A DNA stretch of 12,979 bases from CAYTGR01 sp964437445 (lineage in GTDB: Bacteria; Chloroflexota; Anaerolineae; B4-G1; SLSP01): positions 1-12,979 of the forward strand of contig CAYTGR010000084.1 in NCBI GenBank assembly GCA_964437445.1, given 5' to 3'. Below the pieces are notes generated by a model. It saw only the letters and a list, made by a program, of their open reading frames with translations, was not told the DNA's origin and searched no databases. Within the stretch, counting starts at the first letter, position 1; the number at the start of each line of letters is the position of its first letter. The translations under genes were made by a program, and so were the position numbers. Shown here piece after piece: positions 1 through 6,265 of the stretch.

Positions 1-40
1 ATGTGCGAGCAATTGCGTTCTCCGACTATCAAAATGACTC

Positions 41-487
41 TTGCGTAAGTCCTATATTTACAACCCTCTGAGGACCACAATTCTGTGGAATTGGGTTTCA
101 GGGGAGGGGGAAATAATACCAGGTAGAAATACCATTAGCATTGAGAATCAAACCATCACAGGGATGGAAATCAACACTAATTGTACTCTTCCAGTGGAAA
201 GCATTTTACGCCAGTATTCGACCCCAGCAGCATTTTACGTTAGTGAGCGTGGTTATCACGAAAACAAGTATATTGGCGCGCAACTCTATTATCCAGAATT
301 AGGGGTAATCTTTGTTTTGGGATTATCACTCACTACTCCTGTCATTACTACAACTACACCAATTTCAAGTTTTCTTTTGGTGACCCCCGAATCTCGTGAA
401 CAACTTTGGGCCCGTGGGGCTGAGCATTTACACCCTTGGCCCGGTTATGGCAATATATCGCGACAGATTATTGTCAGAAATCCATAG
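41..487 (+). pseudogene. AT-rich fragment of an unrecognised secreted or lipoprotein-like gene
   Basis: A 148-codon open frame whose only available start is a TTG at 41 without a clear ribosome site. The frame is closed by a TGA at 35-37, so it looks like the 3' part of a longer gene whose 5' part is lost or frameshifted. Base composition is clearly lower in GC than every other gene here, with many A/T third positions, which suggests a different origin. The product is rich in Thr, Tyr and Pro. It has a hydrophobic stretch around residues 85-100 (YPELGVIFVLGLSLTTPVI), followed by a Thr run and a C-terminal part with Trp and PWPGYG. The layout reminds me of the C-terminal domain of small Chloroflexota lipoproteins of unknown function, but that is from memory and weak. 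No catalytic motif is visible. Function is unknown. Confidence 0.45.
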
Positions 488-514
488 TCAGGTTATGAAC
501 ATTGTTCAACGGAA

Positions 515-745
515 AACTACGACGCGGTTCGCTTACGACGGCGATGGCACGCGGGTGCAGCAAGTGGGCGCCACGACGCCCGTCACCACCGTCTTCCTGG
601 GCGCGGTGGAGGTGACAATCTCCCCCTCCACGCGGACCCCCTGGGCCGCGCCTCCCTGGCCACCACCGTGACCGGGACCCTGGTCAGCCAGCGGCGCTAC
701 CTCCCCTCCGGCGCGACGCGCTGGAGCAACGGCCCGCTCCTCACT
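515..745 (+). pseudogene. RHS/YD-repeat protein remnant (fragment A, internal deletion/frameshift)
   Basis: Frame 3 from about 515 encodes FAYDGDGTRVQQVG followed by TVFLGAVEV. This is the YD-repeat and pre-core signature of RHS-type wall-associated proteins (YDGDGxRV, then an xGxxEV strand). At about 620 the similarity jumps to frame 2, where 626-742 encodes LHADPLGRASLATTVTG, then SQRRYLPSGATRW. This is the conserved RHS core (HxDxLGS, then YxPFGxxRW). The segment normally linking the two blocks is missing, so an internal deletion plus a frame change explains it. The core stops before the terminal RHS signature and runs into the promoter of the antitoxin gene. GC content rises sharply here compared with 1-490. 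No intact RHS gene or tip toxin is present. It is almost certainly not expressed as a functional protein. Confidence 0.65.
626..700 (+). repeat. Direct repeat copy A (RHS core segment)
   Basis: About 75 bp matching 1651-1724 with roughly seven substitutions and one single-base indel, in the same orientation. Both copies encode the RHS core beginning LHAD. The copies lie 1,025 bp apart and flank the toxin-antitoxin pair. Confidence 0.8.
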
Positions 746-782
746 GCTGGGTCTTTATCCATAAGCCAATTGCCCCTGGCTG

Positions 783-791
783 TGCTATAAT
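783..791 (+). promoter_or_regulatory. Extended -10 promoter of the toxin-antitoxin operon
   Basis: TGCTATAAT forms a perfect -10 hexamer (786-791) with the TGn extension. No good -35 lies 16-18 bp upstream, which an extended -10 can tolerate. The expected start near 798 leaves a leader of about 32 nt before the antitoxin ATG. That leader includes the AAAGGGG ribosome site at 818-824. Confidence 0.6.
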
Positions 792-829
792 AGGGTCAGA
801 CGTGAAACGCCAGGCGAAAAGGGGAAACG

Positions 830-1153
830 ATGGAAACCATACGCGCCATTTATGAAAAAGGGGTGCTGCGCCCCTTGCGCCCCCTCAATCTGCGTGAGCG
901 GCAAACGGTCAACCTTCAAGTGCTCCCAGAGGAAGCAGCGGTCGAACCAGGTCCAGTCCTGACTGAGGATGAGGCCGGGGCCATTGTGCGCATCCTGGTG
1001 GCCACCGGGATGGTAGACCCCCCCTTGTCCAAAGAAAATATCCCGCCCGACCCGGTTTCGCAGGAAGAACGGCAACGGTTAGCCGAAACGCTGGGCCGGC
1101 TGCCGGGCCAACCGGCTTCAGAAATGGTACTGGAGGACCGCGGCGAATGGTAG
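830..1153 (+). CDS. AF2212-like (DUF104) antitoxin
   Basis: This 107-residue protein opens with IRAIYEKGVLRPLRPLNL followed by a short charged turn and hydrophobic strand. That is the hallmark of DUF104/AF2212-like antitoxins, which consist of a small beta domain that also helps bind operator DNA, plus a C-terminal tail that wraps the PIN toxin. The long acidic tail (about residues 36-107, with many Glu and Asp) ends in MVLEDRGEW, typical of the toxin-neutralising segment. The ATG at 830 is preceded by AAAGGGG at a spacing of five bases. The gene overlaps the downstream toxin by 7 bp (ATGGTAG), so antitoxin and toxin translation are coupled, as in VapBC-type operons. The tail is longer than in the shortest family members (about 60-80 residues). 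Family identity is secure. Autoregulation is inferred from the family. Confidence 0.88.
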   Translation: METIRAIYEKGVLRPLRPLNLRERQTVNLQVLPEEAAVEPGPVLTEDEAGAIVRILVATGMVDPPLSKENIPPDPVSQEERQRLAETLGRLPGQPASEMVLEDRGEW

Positions 1154-1614
1154 TCCCTCTATACCTGGACACCAGTGCGCTGGTCAAATATTACCTGACC
1201 GAGACGGGAAGCCACTGGTTAATCGCGCAGCTAGAAGCTCAGCCCCCGCCGGTGGTGATCACCTCTTTGCTGGCGCATATAGAAAGCGCCTGTACCTTTG
1301 CGCGGCGGCAACGTGAGGGATTACTCACCGCCGACGACCGGCTGCGTCTCCTCGCGGCCCTGGATTACGATTTGAAGTACCGCTATCAAGTGGCGCGGGT
1401 AGACCGCACGGTGATTGACACGGCGCGCCAGCTGGCCAGCCGCCACCCGCTACGGGCTTATGACGCCGTCCATCTGGCGACCGGCTGGTTGGCTAACCGG
1501 CGTCTGGTGCAGGCGGGATGCCCGGCGTTGCTGTTTGTCACGGCGGACGACCGGCTGCTGGCGATAGCCCAGGCTGAAGGCTTGTTGACCGAGAATCCCA
1601 ACCACCATCTTTAG
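1147..1614 (+). CDS. PIN-domain ribonuclease toxin (VapC type)
   Basis: This 155-residue protein is one PIN domain and should act in the cytoplasm as a Mg2+-dependent endoribonuclease, blocking growth when the antitoxin is lost. The acidic metal-binding set is visible: Asp8 in YLDTSALVKYY, Glu46 in HIESA, Asp106 in AYDAVHLAT, and Asp134/Asp135 in VTADDRLLAIA. All four positions are intact, so the enzyme should be active. Length is usual for VapC (about 130-155). The ATG at 1147 lies inside the last codons of the antitoxin gene, giving a 7-bp overlap and translational coupling. The RNA target (tRNA, rRNA or mRNA) cannot be told from sequence. The pair sits between two pieces of RHS debris, unlike the cell-surface genes further right. 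No terminator is evident after the stop codon. Confidence 0.9.
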   Translation: MVVPLYLDTSALVKYYLTETGSHWLIAQLEAQPPPVVITSLLAHIESACTFARRQREGLLTADDRLRLLAALDYDLKYRYQVARVDRTVIDTARQLASRHPLRAYDAVHLATGWLANRRLVQAGCPALLFVTADDRLLAIAQAEGLLTENPNHHL

Positions 1615-1623
1615 GCGGCCGCC

Positions 1624-1724
1624 GTGCGACAAGGCAGCACCCTCACCTACCTCCACGCGGACCACCTGGGCAGCGTTCCCTGGCCACTACCGTGACCGGG
1701 ACCCCGGTCAGCCGGCGGCGCTGC
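1624..1724 (+). pseudogene. RHS/YD-repeat remnant (fragment B, frameshifted)
   Basis: Reading from 1624 gives VRQGSTLTYLHADHLGS, the start of the RHS core. A missing base near 1676 then shifts the frame, and SLATTVTG continues in the next frame. Similarity fades after about 1723. It is non-functional debris, homologous to fragment A. Confidence 0.65.
1651..1724 (+). repeat. Direct repeat copy B (RHS core segment)
   Basis: Second copy of the repeat at 626-700, in the same orientation, one base shorter. Together the two copies bracket the toxin-antitoxin operon. Confidence 0.8.
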
Positions 1725-1738
1725 CCGCCCCCCACCCC

Positions 1739-1795
1739 GGCTTCCGCGCCACCTGCGACGCCAACGGGAGCCTGCTCACCCGCACCGTGGCCGCG
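1739..1795 (+). pseudogene. RHS/YD-repeat remnant (fragment C)
   Basis: Encodes GFRATCDANGSLLTRTV, close to the YD-repeat form YDANGNLLTRTV but with Cys replacing the signature Tyr. In intact RHS proteins such repeats lie before the core. Here the fragment lies after core fragment B, so the order is scrambled. It stops next to the promoter of the glycosyltransferase gene. Confidence 0.5.
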
Positions 1796-1802
1796 TTAGC
1801 AC

Positions 1803-1831
1803 TTGGCAGCCGGGCGGCTTTGTGTTAGAAT
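1803..1831 (+). promoter_or_regulatory. Promoter of the glycosyltransferase operon
   Basis: TTGGCA (1803-1808), a 17-bp spacer and TAGAAT (1826-1831) with an upstream TGT form a near-consensus sigma70-type promoter with extended -10. The predicted start (1838-1839) coincides with the ATG at 1839, so the transcript is likely leaderless. Confidence 0.65.
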
Positions 1832-1838
1832 AGCGTGG

Positions 1839-2732
1839 ATGGATATCGGCATTGTCATCGTCAATTACAACACACGCGCTCTGTTACAACGCTGCCTGGA
1901 GACTGTTTTCACCAACACCGGCGTCTCTTGCGCCGTTTGTGTGGTGGATAACGCCTCGCAGGATGGCAGCCCGGCCCTGGTGGCCGCGCAGTTCCCCCAA
2001 GTGCATCTGATTGCTAATCCCGACAACGTCGGCTACCCGGCAGCCAACAACCAGGGGCTCCACGCTTTAGGCTACACCAATGGGAGCATGGAGACCGCGC
2101 CCCGCTACGCCCTCTTACTCAACCCCGACACCGAGCTTCCGCCCGACGCCCTGGCGACGATGGCCGCTTTCATGGACGATCACCCTGAAATCGGCGTGGT
2201 CGGTCCCAAACTGGTGCGGCCCGATGGCTCCCTGGACCTGGCCTGCCGCCGGTCGTTTCCCACCCCAGAGGTGGCCTTCTATCGCATTTTCGGCCTCTCC
2301 AAACTCTTTCCGCGCAGCCGCCGCTTTGGCCAGTACAATCTTACCTACCTGGACCCCGACACCCCGACCGAGGTAGATGCCGTCGTGGGGGCGTTCATGT
2401 TAGTGCGGCGGGAGGCCATTGCCCAGGCCGGATTGCTGGACGATACTTTCTTCATGTACGGCGAAGATTTAGATTGGGCCTATCGGATCAAAGCCGCCGG
2501 CTGGGGGATCTATTACAACCCGGCCGTGACCGTCCTGCATGTCAAGCGGGCCGCCAGTCGCCAAAATCCGCGCGCCCAGGTAGAATTCTGGCGCGCCATG
2601 GAAATTTTCTATCGCAAACATTACGCGGCCCAGACCCCACGCTGGGTCCACTATCTACTGCTGGCTACCATCCGGGCCAGTTTGGCCTGGACACGCTGGC
2701 AGGTGCGCTGGCAGGTGAGAAAAAATCCATGA
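1839..2732 (+). CDS. GT2 family glycosyltransferase (WbbL/rhamnosyltransferase-like)
   Basis: A 297-residue GT-A fold glycosyltransferase, probably transferring a nucleotide-activated sugar to a lipid-linked glycan at the inner membrane face. Visible motifs in order are IVIVNYNTRALLQRCL at the start (nucleotide-binding Rossmann-like half), DNASQDGS (37-44), NPDNVGYPAANNQG (60-73), LLLNPDTELPPDAL with the DxD-equivalent Asp97, VGAFMLVRREA (183-193), and the catalytic-base region YGEDLDWAYRIKAAGW (207-222). This pattern is characteristic of WbbL-like rhamnosyltransferases, but donor and acceptor cannot be read from sequence. There is no transmembrane domain; the basic, Trp-rich tail (ending in a WQVR duplication) may contact the membrane. 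An upstream in-frame TTG at 1803 lies inside the -35 box, so the ATG at 1839 is preferred despite lacking a Shine-Dalgarno site. The stop overlaps the next ATG (ATGA), which indicates coupling to the sugar transferase. Confidence 0.92.
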   Translation: MDIGIVIVNYNTRALLQRCLETVFTNTGVSCAVCVVDNASQDGSPALVAAQFPQVHLIANPDNVGYPAANNQGLHALGYTNGSMETAPRYALLLNPDTELPPDALATMAAFMDDHPEIGVVGPKLVRPDGSLDLACRRSFPTPEVAFYRIFGLSKLFPRSRRFGQYNLTYLDPDTPTEVDAVVGAFMLVRREAIAQAGLLDDTFFMYGEDLDWAYRIKAAGWGIYYNPAVTVLHVKRAASRQNPRAQVEFWRAMEIFYRKHYAAQTPRWVHYLLLATIRASLAWTRWQVRWQVRKNP

Positions 2733-4144
2733 AAGCCGAACGAGCTACCCGGCTGTTTGTCGCGTTGCTGATCGTGACCGATCTGCTGATGGCCGGTCTG
2801 GCCTCCAGCCTGGCCTATCTGCTGCGGCAAGCCATCCCCTTCCCCGATCCAGCCCAGGGAATGGGCCCCTTTGTGGACTACCTGCCGCTGATCCTGATCC
2901 ACACCTTCTCGCTCTTCGGCGTTTTCTTCTTCGCCCGCCTGTACGATCTCACGCGGGCCTCGCGCGTAGACGAGTTTTATAGCATCCTGGCGGCCACCTC
3001 CATCGGTACTTTGATGGGGGTAGCACTGGCTTCGCTCCTGCTGCGCGATTTCAATGTCGGGCGGGACTACTCGCGGGCGATGATCTTCTACGCCTGGTTC
3101 CTTTCCAGCTTCCTGGTCATGCTGGGGCGGCTCTTCAACGGCTGGCTGCGCCGCCGGCTGATCCGGCGTGGCTGGGCGCGCCGCCGGGTCCTGGTGGTCG
3201 GGACAGGCGACGTGGCCCACATGATCCTCCAAAAAATCCTCTGGACCCCGGAGCTGGGCTACGACGTCATAGGCGTAGTCAGCCACAACGGGGGGACGTT
3301 GACCTCGCTGCTGGGAGTGCCGGTGGTTGGGAATACCACCCATCTGGGTGAAATCATCAGCGCGCAGCAGATTGATGAGGTCATCCTGGCGCTGCCGGAA
3401 GAGACGAGCCACCCGGAGCTGCTCTGGTTGATCTCAGAATGCGAGCGGGGCCGGGTGACCATCCGGGTCTACCCCGACCTCTTCCAGATCATGGCCGGGC
3501 CGGTGAGCATCGCCGAGTTGGGCGGCCTGCCGGTGTTGACGGTGCGCGACATCGCGCTGACCGGGTGGCGGCGGGTCGCCAAACGGGCCATGGATATCGT
3601 CGGCTCATTAGCGGCACTGATTTTTCTTTCGCCGCTGATGTTGCTGATTGCGGTGCTGATCAAGCTAGAATCACCGGGGCCGGTCTTTTATGTTCAGGAG
3701 CGGATGGGATTGGATGCATATCCTTTCCCGGTACTCAAATTCCGCTCCATGCGGACCGACGCTGAGAAACACGGCCCCGGTTGGACGACCGCCAACGATC
3801 CGCGCCGGACGCGCATCGGCACTTTTTTGCGTAAAACCAACATGGATGAGTTACCGCAATTCATCAACGTGCTGTGGGGCCAGATGAGCCTGGTCGGCCC
3901 CCGGCCCGAGCGGCCGGTCTACGTGGAGCAGTTCCGGCGCAGCATCCCCCGCTACATGGAGCGCCACCGTGAGAAGGCCGGCCTCACCGGCTGGGCCCAG
4001 GTCAACGGCTTTCGGGGCGACACCTCCATCACCGAGCGCACCAAGTATGACCTCTGGTATATTGAGAACTGGTCGCTCCTGCTGGACATCAAAATCATCA
4101 TCCGCACGGTTTTGCAATTCTTCAAATCGCCAAATGCGTATTAA
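2729..4144 (+). CDS. Polyprenyl-phosphate hexose-1-phosphate transferase (WcaJ/WbaP-type initiating enzyme)
   Basis: A 471-residue integral membrane enzyme that transfers a sugar-1-phosphate from a nucleotide sugar to undecaprenyl phosphate, the first step of exopolysaccharide or O-glycan synthesis. The N-terminal 140 residues hold about four hydrophobic segments. A Rossmann-like domain follows, beginning RRVLVVGTGDVAHMIL (about 151-166). The bacterial sugar transferase domain starts with KRAMDIVGSLAAL (about 285), includes a re-entrant membrane helix with the SPGPVFY turn, then KFRSM (about 337), the catalytic-type DELPQ (373-377), SLVGPRPERP (about 387) and GLTGWAQVNGFRGD (about 415). Length matches the family (460-500). 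The frame stays open further upstream, but that part lies within the preceding gene. The ATG at 2729 overlaps that gene's stop and has AGGTGA at 2713-2718. No flippase, polymerase or chain-length regulator is nearby, so the rest of the pathway must lie elsewhere. Sugar specificity is not predictable. Confidence 0.93.
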   Translation: MKAERATRLFVALLIVTDLLMAGLASSLAYLLRQAIPFPDPAQGMGPFVDYLPLILIHTFSLFGVFFFARLYDLTRASRVDEFYSILAATSIGTLMGVALASLLLRDFNVGRDYSRAMIFYAWFLSSFLVMLGRLFNGWLRRRLIRRGWARRRVLVVGTGDVAHMILQKILWTPELGYDVIGVVSHNGGTLTSLLGVPVVGNTTHLGEIISAQQIDEVILALPEETSHPELLWLISECERGRVTIRVYPDLFQIMAGPVSIAELGGLPVLTVRDIALTGWRRVAKRAMDIVGSLAALIFLSPLMLLIAVLIKLESPGPVFYVQERMGLDAYPFPVLKFRSMRTDAEKHGPGWTTANDPRRTRIGTFLRKTNMDELPQFINVLWGQMSLVGPRPERPVYVEQFRRSIPRYMERHREKAGLTGWAQVNGFRGDTSITERTKYDLWYIENWSLLLDIKIIIRTVLQFFKSPNAY

Positions 4145-4213
4145 CGCAGCCGTCAGGGGGGTGGCGTGTTCCGTTTTTGACGCACCACGCCCTACACAAT
4201 CCCCCCACCGGGT

Positions 4214-4241
4214 TTGACCAATCGCCGCTCTGCGTTATAAT
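4214..4241 (+). promoter_or_regulatory. Promoter of the methyltransferase-sortase operon
   Basis: TTGACC (4214-4219), a 16-bp spacer and TATAAT (4236-4241) form a near-consensus sigma70-type promoter in the 126-bp gap after the sugar transferase gene. The start near 4248 leaves a leader of about 23 nt containing the AGGGAG ribosome site (4256-4261). Confidence 0.7.
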
Positions 4242-4270
4242 CCCCCTATCCCAGCAGGGAGTAGAAAGCG

Positions 4271-5071
4271 TTGGCAAAAGAACCGTCGGCCGGGGTTCCC
4301 TCCGTCCTATACGACGAAGCTTATTTCTTGAGCGTCTGTGAGGGTTACCAGGAATTCCTTTCCAGCGAAGGGGAGTACCTCTCACGGCGGTTGGCCGCCG
4401 CGTTAGCCGTGGCTGGGATCGCGCCCGGGATGCAAGTGCTGGATGTGGGCTGCGGGCGCGGTGAGGTGCTGCGGCACATTGCACGCATGGAAGCGCGCGC
4501 CTTTGGGCTGGATTACGCGGCCGCCGCGGTACGGCTCTCCCGGCAAGTCGCGGTGCGCGAGGCCGACCAGGGTCACGCCCTGGGAGTCTATCAAGCCGAC
4601 GCGCAACGCTTGCCGTTTCCGACCGCCGCCTTTGACCGGGTCCTGATGTTGGATATTGTGGAACATCTCTATCCGGTAGAACTGGAGCGGGCCCTGGCGG
4701 AGGCTTACCGCGTTCTGGTGCCCGGCGGGCGGATCGTCGTTCACACCGCGCCCAACGTCTGGTATGATCGCTATGCCTACCCGGTCGTGCGCCTGGTACG
4801 CCGGGGATTGGGACAGGGGGAGCGCTATCCTCAAAACCCACGCGCGCTCATCCCGGCCAACCTGGAAGTGCACGTGAACGAACAATCCATGGTCAGCCTG
4901 CGGCGCGTCCTGAAGCAGGCCGGCTTTGGCGGTTTGCGGGTCTGGTTGAGCACACCGCCACAACATCGCCAGGAAAATCCGTTGTTTCGGATCGCCCGGC
5001 GCATTCTCTTTGGCTGGCCGCCCTTCCGTTGGTTCTTTGAGCGCGAGGTCTTCGCTGTAGGGGAAAAGTGA
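4271..5071 (+). CDS. Class I SAM-dependent methyltransferase
   Basis: A 266-residue protein with the Methyltransf_11/25 fold, predicted to move a methyl group from S-adenosylmethionine to an unknown acceptor in the cytoplasm. Motif I is VLDVGCGRGEVL (56-67), an acidic residue ends strand 2 (GLDYA, Asp81), YQADAQRLPFP (107-117) is the adenine-contacting loop with Asp110, DIVEHL (128-133) is motif II, and AYRVLVPGGRIVVHT (145-159) is motif III. The C-terminal third (about 160-266) is basic and aromatic and could bind the substrate or a membrane surface. Translation most likely starts at the TTG at 4271, which has AGGGAG nine bases upstream. The stop overlaps the GTG of the sortase gene (GTGA), so the two products are made together. 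The location next to glycan-initiating genes makes a glycan or polyprenyl-linked acceptor possible, but this is only inference. Confidence 0.88.
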   Translation: MAKEPSAGVPSVLYDEAYFLSVCEGYQEFLSSEGEYLSRRLAAALAVAGIAPGMQVLDVGCGRGEVLRHIARMEARAFGLDYAAAAVRLSRQVAVREADQGHALGVYQADAQRLPFPTAAFDRVLMLDIVEHLYPVELERALAEAYRVLVPGGRIVVHTAPNVWYDRYAYPVVRLVRRGLGQGERYPQNPRALIPANLEVHVNEQSMVSLRRVLKQAGFGGLRVWLSTPPQHRQENPLFRIARRILFGWPPFRWFFEREVFAVGEK

Positions 5072-5916
5072 AAGATCGTCGGACCGTTGACGAACTTTCC
5101 ATTGAGGAATTGGAAGAGGTCCTGCGACAGCGGCGGCGGCAGGAGCAGTTGAGCCGGTTGCGCCCGGCGGGCAGCGCGCGCTATAGCGCCGTCGTGGAAC
5201 CGGCGAACGCCCGGCCAGCAGAACGGCGGGGACTGCACTGGCGCTGGCTGGCCGACCGGCTTCTCTTTCTGGTGGAAGTGCTGGCGCTGTTGGGGCTGGT
5301 GGTGGTGGTGGTCCAGCTGGTCTTCACAGTCCAGGGGATCAACGAGGAAAGCCGGGCCGCCCAGCAGGCTCCCACGCCGACGCCGACGCCACCCATCAAT
5401 GCGGTGGTGCTGCCGGGGGGGCACACCCCGCCCAACGCGCGGGGAGAAGCGGAGCCGCAGGCGATCCCGGTCCATTTGCGGGGCTTGGTCGCGGCCATCA
5501 CGCCCTTGCCCGCGCCGACGCCCGGCCCGGAGCAGGCGCAGCGGATCGTCATCCCCGCCATTGGCGTGGATGCGCCGGTCGTGGAAGGGGACGATTGGGA
5601 GATGCTCAAAAAGGGAGCCGCCCACCACATCGGCAGCGCGAATCCGGGCACGCGGGGCAACTGCATCATCTCGGCCCACAACGACATTTACGGCGAAATT
5701 TTCCGAGACCTGCCGGAAGTGAAGGTGGGCGACGAGGTGCAGGTCTATACCGAAAGCCAGAGCTACCGGTACGTGGTGCAGCAGACCCGCATTATTGCGG
5801 ATACCGATGTGAGCGTGATGGCGCCGACCAGTAGCCCGGTGCTGACTTTGATCTCGTGTTATCCCTACGGCGTGGATACCCACCGGGTGGTGGTTATCGC
5901 CGCCTTAGTGCCCTGA
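5068..5916 (+). CDS. Sortase (class D/E-like transpeptidase)
   Basis: A 282-residue membrane-anchored cysteine transpeptidase that would cleave a sorting signal on exported proteins and join them to an amine acceptor at the cell surface. The cytoplasmic N-terminus (1-60) is highly charged, with a helical stretch ELSIEELEEVLRQRRRQEQL. One transmembrane helix follows (about 64-88). Next comes an extracytoplasmic linker rich in Pro, Thr and Ala (PTPTPTPP at 102-109 and PLPAPTPGP at 147-155), then the sortase barrel from about 158. The catalytic set is His204 (in IISAHNDIY), Cys264 (TLISCYPYG) and Arg273 (THRVVV). It is the first residue of a GTG-initiated frame whose GTG overlaps the methyltransferase stop. 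AGGGGA lies close by at 5059-5064, a short spacing consistent with coupling. No LPxTG-like substrate is encoded in the window. Exact class assignment is uncertain. Confidence 0.9.
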   Translation: MKDRRTVDELSIEELEEVLRQRRRQEQLSRLRPAGSARYSAVVEPANARPAERRGLHWRWLADRLLFLVEVLALLGLVVVVVQLVFTVQGINEESRAAQQAPTPTPTPPINAVVLPGGHTPPNARGEAEPQAIPVHLRGLVAAITPLPAPTPGPEQAQRIVIPAIGVDAPVVEGDDWEMLKKGAAHHIGSANPGTRGNCIISAHNDIYGEIFRDLPEVKVGDEVQVYTESQSYRYVVQQTRIIADTDVSVMAPTSSPVLTLISCYPYGVDTHRVVVIAALVP

Positions 5917-5954
5917 GAAAGTTAAAAGTTGAAGGTTGAAGGAGGAAATGAAAA

Positions 5955-6233
5955 ATGGCCAAGAAAAATAAACGACGGCTGCCCCGCCTCTCGGAGGCCC
6001 AACGTTACCAACCGCAAGCCGGGGCGACCCCGGCGGCTGCCCCCACCGTGACACCGTCCCCCCGCCCGGCGCAGCCCCGGCGGATGCCGCCGGTCTTCCA
6101 GGCGGCCCACGTCCCCACCGAAGAGGAATTGAAAGAGGAATATCGCTATGTGACTACCGACCTGCGGCGCATCGGCATCTTAGCGTTGGCAATGCTGGCT
6201 GTGCTGATCGTGCTGGCAGTGGTGCTGATCTAA
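5955..6233 (+). CDS. Small tail-anchored membrane protein, unknown function
   Basis: A 92-residue protein not recognised as a named family. It has a very basic N-terminus (MAKKNKRRLPRLSEAQRY), a Pro/Ala/Thr-rich middle (about 20-50), a charged helix EEELKEEYRYVTTDLRR (56-72), and a single strongly hydrophobic C-terminal segment (about 73-92) ending at the stop with no basic tail. The expected topology is N-terminus inside with a C-terminal anchor, because positive charges dominate before the helix. It lacks a sorting motif and a signal peptide, so it is not a sortase substrate. GGAGG (5941-5945) sits nine bases before the ATG, the best Shine-Dalgarno sequence in the window. It lies 38 bp after the sortase gene in the same direction and before a strong stem-loop, so it probably belongs to the same transcript. 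Confidence 0.7.
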   Translation: MAKKNKRRLPRLSEAQRYQPQAGATPAAAPTVTPSPRPAQPRRMPPVFQAAHVPTEEELKEEYRYVTTDLRRIGILALAMLAVLIVLAVVLI

Positions 6234-6265
6234 ACGAGTCAACAAATCAACTTTAAGAGAAAACC

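Noticed and set aside
770..775. TTGCCC upstream of the antitoxin -10 as a -35 element
   Set aside because: The spacer to the -10 is only 10 bp, too short for sigma70-type recognition; the extended -10 is enough.
2696..2717. Tandem repeat CTGGCAGGTG twice at the end of the GT2 gene
   Set aside because: Two copies encoding WQVRWQVR; too short to be a meaningful repeat or recombination site.
2474..2728. Upstream extension of the sugar transferase frame
   Set aside because: This stretch lies fully inside the glycosyltransferase gene in another frame, and the ATG at 2729 has an overlapping stop and ribosome site, so the extension is not coding.
2651..3412. Minus-strand frame of 253 codons opposite the sugar transferase
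   Set aside because: Gln/Asp/His-rich antisense translation with no recognisable domain, opposite a secure gene.
4163..4191. Inverted repeat GGCGTG / CACGCC after the sugar transferase as a terminator
   Set aside because: The stem is six base pairs with a long T-containing loop and no U-run following; too weak to call.
4122..4841. Minus-strand open frame of 239 codons over the methyltransferase start and promoter
   Set aside because: Composition is Arg/Pro-rich and it runs antisense through the promoter and the methyltransferase gene. No domain.
4831..5883. Long minus-strand open frame opposite the sortase gene
   Set aside because: It is antisense to the well-supported sortase and methyltransferase, and has His/Arg/Gly-rich, low-complexity composition typical of an antisense frame in GC-rich DNA. 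No family motif.
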